Shown: positions 28,733 through 37,369 of the stretch, piece by piece
How the letters are laid out: every line of letters starts with the position of its first letter
Numbering within the stretch: the first letter of the stretch is position 1
Assembly: GCF_009729205.1 (NCBI RefSeq)
Contig: NZ_VTHB01000002.1
Coordinates: forward strand, 620,001 to 684,000
DNA length: 64,000 nucleotides
Reading direction: 5' to 3'
Source of the DNA: Mycobacteroides sp. CBMA 271
GTDB lineage: Bacteria; Actinomycetota; Actinomycetes; Mycobacteriales; Mycobacteriaceae
Translations under genes and position numbers: made by a program
Notes under the pieces: model-generated
Databases searched by the model: none
The model's input: only the letters and a program-made list of their open reading frames with translations
Told to the model about the DNA's origin: nothing

Positions 28733-29581
28733 ATGCTGGATCCCGAGCTGCTGCGGACGTTTCTGACCGTTGAGCGCGCCGGCGGATTCACCGCGGCGGG
28801 GCGCATCCTCGGGCTGCGTCAATCGACGGTGAGCGGGCACATCGCGCGGCTGGAGCAGGCAGCCGGGCGGGAACTGTTCCGCCGCGATACCCGCAATCTG
28901 GCGCTGACCGCCGACGGTGCCGCCATGGTCGGCTTCGCCCGTTCCATCCTCGACGCCCACGCCCACGCGGATCGCTACTTCGCGAGTTCAGAACTGACGG
29001 GTCTCATCCGGCTCGGCGCCTCCGATGACGTGGTGGCTCGCGAGCTGCCGGATGTCCTTGTCGAGTTTCAGAACTCGCATCCGGGCGTGGACCTCGAACT
29101 CATCGTCGGTCTCAGCGAATACCTCAAAACCCGCATGACCGCAGGCGAACTAGACCTCATGGTGGCCAAGCGGCTGCCCGGCGAAAAGCATGGCGAGATG
29201 CTCTGGCGGGACCGGCTGGTGTGGGCGGGGCGACCCGGTACGCAGGAGGTGCGCGATCCCGTGCCGATCGTCACCTATCCTCCGCCGAGCCTGACCCGGC
29301 ATGCGGCGCTGCGTGCGCTGGAACGCGAGGGTCGCACCTGGCGTATCGCCTGCGTCAGCGATAGTCAGTTGGGACTGCGCGCGGCGGCGCTGGCGGGGAT
29401 GGGCGTGGTGGCGCACGCCGAATCACTGTTGCCCGCAGGGCTTGCCACGGTCACCGACGAGAGCCTGCCGGACCTGGGCGAGCTGGAGTTCGTGCTGCTG
29501 CGCCGCCGCAGCGTGCTGTCGGAGCCCGAGCAGGCGCTGTGCGACGCAATCATCGCGAGCACCCATCGGCTGCATCGGTGA
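28733..29581 (+). CDS. LysR-family transcriptional regulator
   Basis: 282 residues from ATG 28733. The N-terminal winged helix LLRTFLTVERAGGFTAAGRILGLRQSTVSGHIARLEQAAGRELFRR is canonical LysR, followed by a periplasmic-binding-like effector domain (LIRLGASDDVVARELPDVL ... LIVGLSEYLKTRMTAGELDLMV). It is divergent from the BASS-like transporter and so probably controls it in response to a small organic ligand. A GTG at 28724 would add three residues. Its stop is 9 bp from the stop of the convergent DoxD-like gene. Confidence 0.88.
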   Translation: MLDPELLRTFLTVERAGGFTAAGRILGLRQSTVSGHIARLEQAAGRELFRRDTRNLALTADGAAMVGFARSILDAHAHADRYFASSELTGLIRLGASDDVVARELPDVLVEFQNSHPGVDLELIVGLSEYLKTRMTAGELDLMVAKRLPGEKHGEMLWRDRLVWAGRPGTQEVRDPVPIVTYPPPSLTRHAALRALEREGRTWRIACVSDSQLGLRAAALAGMGVVAHAESLLPAGLATVTDESLPDLGELEFVLLRRRSVLSEPEQALCDAIIASTHRLHR

Positions 29582-29590
29582 ACTCCAGCG

Positions 29591-30619
29591 CTACGTGATA
29601 GGGCTGGACCAGGTGGCGCCGCTGATATCGGTGAGCACCACCGTGTACATTCGCCCCGGCGCGATATGTACACGTTTCGTATCCATCACTACCTGTGCTT
29701 TGGCACCGAGCGGTACGACGAGGCTGTGCTCTCCCGGTTTCACCTTGGCCACATAGTGATTGGTGATGTTCTGGGCGGGGAGAGAACTAAGCTCCTCTCC
29801 GTTCACCCTCAGCACCGGCTTCTGTGTATCGGTGTCGACAATGTCGACACCGATCAAGAAGGAGCCATAAACGTCGACCCCTTCCGTTCGATAGACCGTG
29901 AACTGAAGGGCTCCGCTGGTCAACGACGCATCAGACACTTCGATGCGGGGCGCGATCGACTTGTTGTGCAGCGGCCCGTACACACCGCCGTGAAAGTACT
30001 GATTGGTGAACAGCGTCAGAGCCATCGCGGCAGCGGAACCGACGAGTACGAATGGGGTCCCGATCCGCACCGACCCGGATGCCAGCCGCGCGAACCACCG
30101 TGATCTTGCGAACGAAAAACCCCTGGCCGCAAGGAGACGATCCAGCGAGTACCTGCCGCCACCGGTCAAGAACAGCATGAACCCGCTGGCCACTCCCAGG
30201 ATGCCGATCTGCCATTCATCCAGGCAGGTGGTGCCGAGCCAGCCCGATCCCAGCAGAATTCCCGATGCCAGGGCCAGCACGCCAATGCTCATCAACCGGG
30301 TGCACAGTCCGAGCATCACGCAGAGTCCCACCACGGCTTCGACGACGGTGAAGGTGATCATCGCCCACTTGAGTAGGTCAGGGTGGGTGAGCAAGTACCC
30401 GATGATCGGTTTGATACCTAGTGCATTCGGCAGAAAGTGGTTGAACTTCTCCCCGATATAGCCGGCAACATCAGGATCCAGCTTGTTCTCCAGGGCCACT
30501 CGCCTCCAGAAGGCGGAGAAATAGGTCCAGCCGATCACCAGGCGGACCGGAAGGGCAATAAGCCCTGCCTCATCGGGGATTTCGAACAGACTTCTCTTGA
30601 CATAGCTCTTCATGCTCAC
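29591..30619 (-). CDS. DoxD/DoxA-type thiosulfate:quinone oxidoreductase-like membrane protein
   Basis: 342 residues. The N-terminal 190 residues form a four-helix DoxD/DoxX membrane domain, opening with ALPVRLVIGWTYFSAFWRR and the FNHFLPNALGIKPIIGYLL segment. The C-terminal 140 residues form an extracytoplasmic beta domain like DoxA (VDVYGSFLIGVDIVDT ... MYTVVLTDISG). In Acidianus, DoxD and DoxA are separate subunits of thiosulfate:quinone oxidoreductase, which oxidises thiosulfate to tetrathionate and reduces quinone; fused DoxDA proteins occur in other bacteria. The catalytic role here is unproven. It lies downstream of a small LpqS-like gene. Confidence 0.75.
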   Translation of the reverse strand: MSMKSYVKRSLFEIPDEAGLIALPVRLVIGWTYFSAFWRRVALENKLDPDVAGYIGEKFNHFLPNALGIKPIIGYLLTHPDLLKWAMITFTVVEAVVGLCVMLGLCTRLMSIGVLALASGILLGSGWLGTTCLDEWQIGILGVASGFMLFLTGGGRYSLDRLLAARGFSFARSRWFARLASGSVRIGTPFVLVGSAAAMALTLFTNQYFHGGVYGPLHNKSIAPRIEVSDASLTSGALQFTVYRTEGVDVYGSFLIGVDIVDTDTQKPVLRVNGEELSSLPAQNITNHYVAKVKPGEHSLVVPLGAKAQVVMDTKRVHIAPGRMYTVVLTDISGATWSSPIT

Positions 30620-30698
30620 GTTCCTCTAGCTCGATTTCGGGGCCGATATGTCGGCACGGATGACGCACATGTGTGCGACGCGAATCGAAAAGGAACTC

Positions 30699-31112
30699 TC
30701 AGCGTCGGCTGACGCAGAGGATGTGCAGAAGGGCGCGGCCACTGATGACCGTATCGATACGACGGGGCGGTGCGCGTTCGGTGCTCCAGACAGAAACACG
30801 CTGGGAGACTGCGGGCACAGCCGTCAGGACGAGCTCACCCCACGTTGACCACGAGAAGACTGCCAAGTGGTGCGCAACCGAGGAGTCCGCGGCCGTGCAC
30901 GAACCATGACGAGTCGCCGCGGGTGCGGCCTCGGTGAACGTGCCGCTGTCGCGCGACGTTGACAGTCCAGGCTGTGATGACAACGTCGGGGTCAGGACTT
31001 GAATCGCTCGGGGGCAGTGCACCAGGGCCAGCGATACCAACAGCCCGACAAGCAGGAGCGCCATCGCGCGATTTCGCACATGAATTACGTGGCGCGGCAA
31101 CGGCATTGTCAC
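30699..31112 (-). CDS. Small exported protein resembling LpqS/DUF6153-type proteins
   Basis: Up to 137 residues; the start is uncertain and could be the Met of MALLLVGLL about 16 residues in. A single hydrophobic segment (ALLLVGLLVSLALVHC) acts as signal or anchor; then a low-complexity region with TRHGSCTA and AHHLAVF, ending in GRALLHILCVSRR. The spaced His and Cys residues and the (G)xxLLxxLCxxRR ending recall LpqS and other small mycobacterial proteins of the copper-responsive RicR regulon. It is between the SnoaL/P450 genes and the DoxDA gene on the same strand. The similarity is by eye, so copper involvement is only a suggestion. Confidence 0.5.
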   Translation of the reverse strand: MTMPLPRHVIHVRNRAMALLLVGLLVSLALVHCPRAIQVLTPTLSSQPGLSTSRDSGTFTEAAPAATRHGSCTAADSSVAHHLAVFSWSTWGELVLTAVPAVSQRVSVWSTERAPPRRIDTVISGRALLHILCVSRR

Positions 31113-31168
31113 GCCATCACCGCAATCCGCACGAGTGCGATGCTAGCAGTGCGGAGTTGCGCCGCTCC

Positions 31169-31846
31169 TCACCGTGTCGTGAGGAGGGTGAGTGCGCGGA
31201 AGGCCGGCACCACGAGACCTGCCGCGCGTAGCCCGATCTTCTGCAGCGCCGGCTTCTTGGCCAACGGCCCCAGCCCGGCGAGCTGCAGCACCCCGTACAG
31301 CATGTCCCAGTCGGTGTCGATGTGACTGATCTTGAAATCATCGGTCAGCGTGTACCGGTCTATGCCAATAAAGTTCAGACAGCGGCCGGTTCCCTTGAGT
31401 TTGGCTCCAGTGTTCGGCTCGATGGTCTCGCCGATCATTCGACCGACGCCCCGCCACGGAATGGTCACGCGCCATTGACCCTCGAAGTAGTCCCAGTACG
31501 GCAGTGATCGAATCTCGCCATCTTGCGGGTAGAACGCGAAGTCGGGGAACACGTCGAACGCGGACTGACAGTTGTCGATGGTGAACTGGCGTCCGAGCCG
31601 GTTCTCCTGGAAGGTCGTGCTGTCGATGTAGCTGCACTCGTCGGCCAGGCAGTAATCGATCTTCTTGATGTCCTGTTCGGCCCAGGCATCGAACCATTCC
31701 TGCGCGAACTCGGTTCGCCCCTCTGCAGGCAGGCCGCGCTCGATGTCGTTGGTCTCCTGCTGTTTGACCCGCTTCCAGAACTCGGGCATAAATGCCTGGT
31801 ACTTCGCGTGCTCGGGCGACGGTCCCAGGTCCTTCAGTGTGCGCAT
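31169..31846 (-). CDS. SnoaL-like (NTF2-fold) protein beside P450
   Basis: 225 residues from ATG 31846; a longer frame to 32131 is in the antisense of nothing real but overlaps the P450 gene and is rejected. The core, FAQEWFDAWAEQDIKKIDYCLADECSYIDST ... GRQFTIDNCQSAFDVFPDFAFYP ... WRVTIPWRGVGRM, is the NTF2/SnoaL fold with a hydrophobic pocket used by cyclases, isomerases and hydratases on steroids or polyketides. It lies 23 bp downstream of the P450 gene, so they likely act on the same substrate; no substrate can be named. Confidence 0.75.
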   Translation of the reverse strand: MRTLKDLGPSPEHAKYQAFMPEFWKRVKQQETNDIERGLPAEGRTEFAQEWFDAWAEQDIKKIDYCLADECSYIDSTTFQENRLGRQFTIDNCQSAFDVFPDFAFYPQDGEIRSLPYWDYFEGQWRVTIPWRGVGRMIGETIEPNTGAKLKGTGRCLNFIGIDRYTLTDDFKISHIDTDWDMLYGVLQLAGLGPLAKKPALQKIGLRAAGLVVPAFRALTLLTTR

Positions 31847-31869
31847 TCTTGTTCTTCTTTCTGTTGATT

Positions 31870-33264
31870 TCAGGAGCTTCGGGCAAGGAGATGAACGGGC
31901 AGACCGCCGGCCAGGCCCGTGGACACGCGAACCCGGTGCCGCGGCGTCCAGCCGTCCCGAGTCTGGAATGCGTAGTGCTGCAGGATCGTTCCCAGCACCA
32001 GGACACCCTCGATGTAAGCCATCCGGGTACCCATGCACTTGCGCGGACCAATACTGAATGGCAGGAAGGCATTTCGATTGATCTTGTCGGTGAGGAAGCG
32101 CTCCGGACGGAACGCCTCCGGGTCCTGCCAAAAACGAGGATCACGGTGCAGCGCATACGGGCTGATGATGACCTGGGATCCCTTCGGGATGAAGTACCCG
32201 CCGATCTCGTCGTCGTCAATTGCCGTGCGAACGTTCGCCGGCGCGGCCTGGAATCGCTGTGCCTCGTCGAAGCAGGCGCGAAGGTACTTCAGGTTCTCCA
32301 GATCGGCGTACTCCAGTGCCTTACCGCCGAGAGCGTCGACCTCGGCGTAGGCCTTGCCGAGCGCTCTCGGGTTACGGCACAAGAGGGCAATGGTCCACGC
32401 CAAGGCCGCTGCCGTGGTTTCGAACCCGGCGAACACCAGCCCCGCAGCCTCGGATCGGCGCCGCCGTTCCTGTAGCTCGGGGCAGCCGTCGAACTCAAGT
32501 CCGAGCAATGCGTCCACGAGGTCGGGGGCTTCCGGCACCGGGCAGCCCGCGCGTTCTCCGACAATACGATTCAGCATGCCGAAGAGCTCGTCCTTGGCCT
32601 TCTCGCCGCTGCGGTGCAAGGGATTTGGCAACCTGCCCGGTAGGAAACCGAGGGCCACTCGGCTGATCACGTACCTGCCGTAGTCACGCGCACCGTCTAC
32701 TGCCGCGTCGATCTCCGCCGGACTCAGCGTGACCTTGAACATCGATCGCAGGAGCCCGTCCATCACGACAGCTCCCAGCTCGTGTTCCAGGTCCACATAC
32801 TCGCCGGCGACGTGTGCCGACCACGCCGCCACTCGATCGGTGATCCCTTCCATCATCAGGGGCGTCGCACCCGCCAGGGCACGCTCACCGAAGTAGGGGT
32901 TGAAGGCCGAACGGACACGCTTCCATTCCTGCCCTTCCAGCAATGGAAGTGCCACCGGCTCACCGGAAACCAGCTCCAGGGTCATCTCATGCTTGGTGTA
33001 GCGATCGTGGTGCCTGGTGAACACATGGTCGATGTGGTCAGGATGGTTGACCAGGGTGAAGGTGAACTCCGGACGCCTAGATGTGTGCAGCCGGACCACG
33101 TCGCCGTACTGGGCGGCGACCTTGGCCAGAAGCAGATAAGGCAGCCGCAGCGGGTCCCCCAGACCACCAATACCGAGTCGCACGGCTGCCGCCCGCGGAA
33201 GGGCCGGCGGATCGCGGCGCTCGACGCCCGTTCCGCGCAATACCGAAATATCATTGGTAGACAA
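31870..33264 (-). CDS. Cytochrome P450
   Basis: 464 residues, TTG start at 33264 with GGAAGGA upstream. The I-helix oxygen-activation motif is AGFETTAAALAW, the ExxR helix is DEAQR, PEAFRPERF is the meander, and the heme-ligand loop is FSIGPRKCMG with the cysteine at residue 410. It is a complete class I-type monooxygenase needing an external ferredoxin and reductase, none of which is adjacent. It is divergent from a TetR gene, which probably represses it, and is followed by the SnoaL-like gene. Confidence 0.95.
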   Translation of the reverse strand: MSTNDISVLRGTGVERRDPPALPRAAAVRLGIGGLGDPLRLPYLLLAKVAAQYGDVVRLHTSRRPEFTFTLVNHPDHIDHVFTRHHDRYTKHEMTLELVSGEPVALPLLEGQEWKRVRSAFNPYFGERALAGATPLMMEGITDRVAAWSAHVAGEYVDLEHELGAVVMDGLLRSMFKVTLSPAEIDAAVDGARDYGRYVISRVALGFLPGRLPNPLHRSGEKAKDELFGMLNRIVGERAGCPVPEAPDLVDALLGLEFDGCPELQERRRRSEAAGLVFAGFETTAAALAWTIALLCRNPRALGKAYAEVDALGGKALEYADLENLKYLRACFDEAQRFQAAPANVRTAIDDDEIGGYFIPKGSQVIISPYALHRDPRFWQDPEAFRPERFLTDKINRNAFLPFSIGPRKCMGTRMAYIEGVLVLGTILQHYAFQTRDGWTPRHRVRVSTGLAGGLPVHLLARSS

Positions 33265-33429
33265 GGCAAGTCGTCCTTCCGTGCGGAGGAGCGGACGAGT
33301 ATCTGCTCACGCGTGAACGGGTCGGTCTACGGCAGAGCGTAAACCCATTCCTCTCCATATTGCAAGATTGATAGATAAATCATTCATTCATTCACGACGG
33401 AGTGGGCGCGGGAACCGTAAGATCGGGTC
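33265..33429. promoter_or_regulatory. Divergent promoter region between P450 and TetR genes
   Basis: The 165-bp region holds a perfect 10-bp palindrome TCACGCGTGA at 33307-33316 and a tract of three ATTC repeats (33382-33393) next to the tetR start. Either could be the TetR operator. Confidence 0.45.
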
Positions 33430-34053
33430 ATGACCGGGGCCGACGTTGTGGCGAGCAAGGTGAGCCGCCCACGCGACGGCGACGCCGAGCGCAATCGACT
33501 GCTGGATGCGGCTCGGGCGGAGTTCTGCCGGCACGGCCTGCGACAGTCATCCATCGCGGCCATCGCGAAACGCGGGGCGGTGTCCCAGCCGACGCTGTAC
33601 CGGCGCTGCGGGACCAAAGACGAGATCGTCTCCGCGGTGATAACCCGCGAAGTCCTGCAGGCATTCACCAGATTGGAAGCAGCCACCAAGGATCTCGCCA
33701 CCGCCGAGGAACGCATGGTGGAGGCTTGGGTGCTGGGGGTGCGCGAGTCACGCACGAATGAACTCGTCCGGGCGCTGCGAGACTTCGACCCGGACGCGCT
33801 GACGAGCGGCATGATGCGCTCCGAAGACGGGCAACATCGATTGGTGCGTTCGGCGATCGTCGGCATCTTCCACGACTCCACCATCGACGAGACCGCTGGC
33901 GAGCAGGCGGTTGAGATCGTGATCCGCATCATCGCAACACTTCTCATGGCGCCAACGCCGGTGCTGCCACTCGACACCGACGACGAGTCACGGGCCTTCG
34001 CGGAGCGATACCTGGTGCCGATCGTGGGAGCTGCCCGCAAGGGTCCGCTCTAG
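33430..34053 (+). CDS. TetR-family transcriptional regulator
   Basis: 207 residues. The N-terminal helix-turn-helix lies in ERNRLLDAARAEFCRHGLRQSSIAAIAKRGAVSQPTLYRRCGTKDEIVSAVI (residues about 20-70) and is followed by a helical ligand-binding domain. It is divergent from the P450 gene, 165 bp apart, suggesting P450/SnoaL control by a small lipophilic ligand. It is convergent with the RibD-C-family gene. Confidence 0.88.
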   Translation: MTGADVVASKVSRPRDGDAERNRLLDAARAEFCRHGLRQSSIAAIAKRGAVSQPTLYRRCGTKDEIVSAVITREVLQAFTRLEAATKDLATAEERMVEAWVLGVRESRTNELVRALRDFDPDALTSGMMRSEDGQHRLVRSAIVGIFHDSTIDETAGEQAVEIVIRIIATLLMAPTPVLPLDTDDESRAFAERYLVPIVGAARKGPL

Positions 34054-34089
34054 CCGATCCTCAGTGCAGGATGATGCGTCGGAGCAAGA

Positions 34090-34734
34090 TCAGCGGCGCC
34101 AAAACAGATGGTGTACAACACCACTGCCGCTAGGGATCTTCTCCACGTGATAGCGATCGGTGAGCTCGTCCGGGCTCTCCCACAACCTTTCACCGCGACC
34201 GATCTCCACCGGCGCCACCGCCACGTGCAGGGTGTCGACGAGGCCCGCGTCCAGGAAGGCGCGCACCGTGGCCACGCCACCACCTATCCGTACGTCCTTA
34301 CCGTCGGCCGCCTCGAAGGCACGAACCAACGCCTCCTGCGGGGTTGCATTGAGGAAGTGAAAGGTGGTCTCGCCCAAGGTGAACGACGGACGTTCGTGAT
34401 GGGTTAGCACGAACACAGGGGTGTGGAATGGCGGCTCGTCGCCCCACCACCCCTTCCATTCCTCGTTCTCCCACGGGCCACGCACCGGACCGAACTTGTT
34501 GCGGCCCATAATCTCTGCGCCGACGTTTCGCGCCCAGTCGCGGGTGAAGTAGTCGTCGAGGCCGCGCGTTCCTCCGGGGTCGGTGCGGTTGACCCAGCTG
34601 GCGGTGGCTCCGGCCCAGGCCATGAGCCTGGACGGATCCGCATGCCCGAACGGCTTTTCCTCGCTTTGCCCCTCGCCCGCACCGTATCCGTCGGCGGTGA
34701 CACTGAAGCACTGGACGCGAACGAGCTGGGTCAT
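34090..34734 (-). CDS. RibD C-terminal/dihydrofolate-reductase-fold protein
   Basis: 214 residues from ATG 34734 with AAGGGAT upstream. It opens with VRVQCFSVTADGYGAGEGQ, has EIMGRNKFGPVRGPW and VFVLTHH, and near the end KDVRIGGGVATVRAFLDAGLVDTLHVAVAP, the pattern of the RibD_C family. These stand-alone proteins adopt the DHFR fold and bind NADPH, but most have no known substrate. It is divergent from an HxlR regulator with a mirrored 21-bp operator in between, so it is probably inducible by a redox or quinone-type signal. Confidence 0.86.
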   Translation of the reverse strand: MTQLVRVQCFSVTADGYGAGEGQSEEKPFGHADPSRLMAWAGATASWVNRTDPGGTRGLDDYFTRDWARNVGAEIMGRNKFGPVRGPWENEEWKGWWGDEPPFHTPVFVLTHHERPSFTLGETTFHFLNATPQEALVRAFEAADGKDVRIGGGVATVRAFLDAGLVDTLHVAVAPVEIGRGERLWESPDELTDRYHVEKIPSGSGVVHHLFWRR

Positions 34735-34747
34735 TCGAAGATCCCTT

Positions 34748-34808
34748 CTGGTTGCATTCTGCAATCAGTTATGGAAGCTACCCTAGACTGATTGCATGAC
34801 GCAACCAG
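34748..34808. promoter_or_regulatory. Mirrored HxlR operator pair
   Basis: A 21-bp element at 34748-34768 is repeated in inverted orientation at 34788-34808 (18 of 21 matches), separated by 19 bp. Each half has a GGTTGCA/TGCAATC-type inner repeat. The right copy overlaps the hxlR start codon (34796), and the left lies just before the RibD-C start, so both genes can be controlled symmetrically. Confidence 0.65.
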
Positions 34809-35329
34809 TCGATCCGAATCGGCTGCCCGTGGCACCGGGCAGGTCGGCCTGCCCCATCAACCTGACGATGGAACTTTTGGGCGACCGCTGGAGCCTAATC
34901 GTTTTGCGCGACATCATGTTCAGTGGCAATACCCACTTTCGCGAGCTGCTCACTGCATCGGTTGAGGGCATCGCCTCGAACACTCTCGCCAGCCGGCTGG
35001 CCAAGCTCGTCGACGCCGAACTACTCACCCGCGACGACGACCCCTCGCATCTGCAGAAGGTGGAGTACCACCTCACCGAGGCCGCGATTCAGCTTGTCCC
35101 GCTGATCGCGCACCTCGGCGCCTGGGGCGCCCGCTGGCTTCCCGCCTCGCCCGAGCTGTCGGTGCGTGCCGAGCTACTGGCGGCGGGCGGGCCACCCATG
35201 TGGGAGCGGTTCATGAACGAACTGCGCGGCCGGCATCTCGACGGTGCACCGATACCCGAGGATGGGGTGCTCGCCGAGCTCACCGCTGCGTATCAGGAAA
35301 CTGCTGCCGCGCATGGTGCTCGTATTTAG
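34796..35329 (+). CDS. HxlR-family transcriptional regulator
   Basis: 177 residues. The winged-helix core CPINLTMELLGDRWSLIVLRDIMFSGNTHFRELL ... IASNTLASRLAKLVDAELL is typical HxlR, with the conserved Cys19 before helix 1 that in redox-sensing members (YodB, HypR) reacts with electrophiles. The C terminus is longer than the usual ~115 residues by about 60. It is divergent from the RibD-C-family gene, with the operator overlapping its own start, so it should be autoregulated. Confidence 0.88.
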   Translation: MTQPVDPNRLPVAPGRSACPINLTMELLGDRWSLIVLRDIMFSGNTHFRELLTASVEGIASNTLASRLAKLVDAELLTRDDDPSHLQKVEYHLTEAAIQLVPLIAHLGAWGARWLPASPELSVRAELLAAGGPPMWERFMNELRGRHLDGAPIPEDGVLAELTAAYQETAAAHGARI

Positions 35330-35386
35330 GCTCCACGGGCTACGATCACCCCTGCCGCACACCATCCGCGTCAGGAATGAGAAACC

Positions 35387-37318
35387 GTGCAACAAGACTC
35401 CGTAACCGTGTCCGCACACTCCCCGGCCAAGGCCGTGCGGCTAGGCATCGTGGTTGGTGCGCTCGGCGTGGTGTTCGGCGATATCGGCACAAGTCCCATC
35501 TACACCATTCAGACGGTGTTCAACCCCGCCGACCCGCACCCCGTCCCGTTGAACACGGACAACGTGTACGGCATTGTGTCGCTGATCTTTTGGTCGGTGA
35601 TGCTGATCGTCACCCTCACCTACATCACCCTGGTGATGCGTGCCGACAACGACGGCGAGGGCGGCATCATGGCCCTCATCACCCTGCTCACGAGATGGAG
35701 CGGGAAGCAAGGCCGCCGCGGTGCACTGGTGCTGGCCAGCGTCGGATTATTCGGTGCTGCACTATTTTTCGGTGACAGCATGATCACCCCCGCCATCTCG
35801 GTGCTCTCGGCCGTCGAGGGTTTGAAGATCGTCCAGCCGGAGCTGGAAGTATGGATCGTGCCGATCACCGCGGTCATCATCGTCGCGCTGTTCATGGTGC
35901 AACGCCACGGCACCGCCGCCGTCGGGAAGTTCTTCGGACCGGTGATGATTCTGTGGTTCACGGCGATCGGCGCCTGCGGGGTATCCGGGATCGCCACGCA
36001 CCCCGAAATCCTGAAGGCGCTCTCCCCCACCTACGCAATCGGTTTCATGGCGGGACACTTTCACATCGCCTTCTTCGCCCTCGCGGCCGTCGTGCTGTCG
36101 GTGACCGGCGCCGAGGCGCTGTACGCCGATATGGGGCACTTCGGCAGAAAGGCCATCACTTATGGCTGGCTGGGACTTGCTCTTCCCGCGTTGACGCTGA
36201 GCTACTTCGGCCAGGGTGCATTGATCCTGGGCGACGAATCTGCGATCAGCGCACCGTTTTTCCTACTGGCACCCGAGTGGGCGCGGCTTCCCATGGTCCT
36301 GCTCGCGACGGCGGCCACCGTCATCGCATCCCAGGCGGTGATCACCGGCGCGTACTCCGTGGCCTCGCAGGCCGCTCAGCTCGGCTATTTGCCGCGGCTG
36401 CGCATTGATCACACCTCGGAGTCGACGATCGGCCAGATCTATGTGCCGTGGATCAACTGGGTCCTTATGGTCTCGGTGCTCACGCTGGTCTTCGCGTTCC
36501 AGAGCTCGGCCGCCTTGGCCTACGCCTTCGGTATGGCGGTAACCGGCACCATCACCATCACCACCCTGCTGTTCTTCTATGTGGCCCGCATCCGCTGGAA
36601 CACCCCGCTCTGGCTGATCGTGATCGGCGCAGGCTTGCTGTTGTCGGTCGACCTGCTGTTCCTGGCGGCGAACCTGACCAAGCTGGTGCACGGAGCCTGG
36701 CTGCCGCTGCTGATCGGCCTCACTGCCTTCACGGTGATGATCACCTGGCAGCGCGGTCGCGCAATAGTCACCCCGGCGCGTGAGGAAGAAGAGGGACCGC
36801 TGCGCGAGTTCGTCGACACTCTGCACAACGAGCCCCCACAGGTGGTCCGGGTGCCGGGCACTGCGGTGTTCCTCAATCGGAGCAACGAGACAACACCCCT
36901 GGCCATGCGGGCGAATGTCGAACACAACCATGTGCTGCACGAGCACGTGCTCATCCTGTCTATCGAGACGCCGCCCGTGCCGCGGGTTCCCGATGCCGAG
37001 CGCACCACGATCGACCACCTGGGCTACGCCAAGGACGGCATCATCCACGTGACAGCACGTTTCGGATACATGGAGACACCCAACGTCCCGCACGCGCTGA
37101 GTCTGCTCGATACCTCGGAGACCGAGGGCCCGCTAGACCTCGATGACGCCACCTACTTTCTGTCGAAGCTGGAGCTGACCAAGGGGCGCGAAGCGACCTT
37201 GGCTCGCTGGCGCAAAAACCTGTTCATCGCGACATCCCACATCACCGCAGATGCCGCCGAGTTCTTTGGCCTGCCGCGTGATCGCACGGTGATCATGGGT
37301 TCGCGTATCGAGGTGTAG
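35387..37318 (+). CDS. kup: Kup family potassium uptake protein
   Basis: 643 residues, GTG start. The 12-TM core carries the Kup landmarks GVVFGDIGTSPIYT near the start, DNDGEGGIMAL, FFGDSMITPAISVLSAVEGL and GAEALYADMGHFG; the C-terminal third is a cytoplasmic domain (VFLNRSNETTPLAM ... RVIMGSRIEV-type end). Kup mediates H+-coupled K+ uptake. It is monocistronic. A 35-bp palindrome lies just after its stop codon, before dps. Confidence 0.95.
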   Translation: MQQDSVTVSAHSPAKAVRLGIVVGALGVVFGDIGTSPIYTIQTVFNPADPHPVPLNTDNVYGIVSLIFWSVMLIVTLTYITLVMRADNDGEGGIMALITLLTRWSGKQGRRGALVLASVGLFGAALFFGDSMITPAISVLSAVEGLKIVQPELEVWIVPITAVIIVALFMVQRHGTAAVGKFFGPVMILWFTAIGACGVSGIATHPEILKALSPTYAIGFMAGHFHIAFFALAAVVLSVTGAEALYADMGHFGRKAITYGWLGLALPALTLSYFGQGALILGDESAISAPFFLLAPEWARLPMVLLATAATVIASQAVITGAYSVASQAAQLGYLPRLRIDHTSESTIGQIYVPWINWVLMVSVLTLVFAFQSSAALAYAFGMAVTGTITITTLLFFYVARIRWNTPLWLIVIGAGLLLSVDLLFLAANLTKLVHGAWLPLLIGLTAFTVMITWQRGRAIVTPAREEEEGPLREFVDTLHNEPPQVVRVPGTAVFLNRSNETTPLAMRANVEHNHVLHEHVLILSIETPPVPRVPDAERTTIDHLGYAKDGIIHVTARFGYMETPNVPHALSLLDTSETEGPLDLDDATYFLSKLELTKGREATLARWRKNLFIATSHITADAAEFFGLPRDRTVIMGSRIEV

Positions 37319-37322
37319 ATCA

Positions 37323-37357
37323 CCACTGTTATTTGGAATCATTCCAAATAACAGTGG
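37323..37357. promoter_or_regulatory. 35-bp perfect palindrome upstream of dps
   Basis: Seventeen bases (37323-37339) are mirrored exactly at 37341-37357 around one central C. The core TTGGAAT-C-ATTCCAA has the 7-1-7 geometry of Fur/PerR/Zur-type boxes. It ends 12 bp before the dps start codon. It could also act as the kup terminator, but no T-run follows. Confidence 0.62.
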
Positions 37358-37369
37358 GTTGCACCTGTC

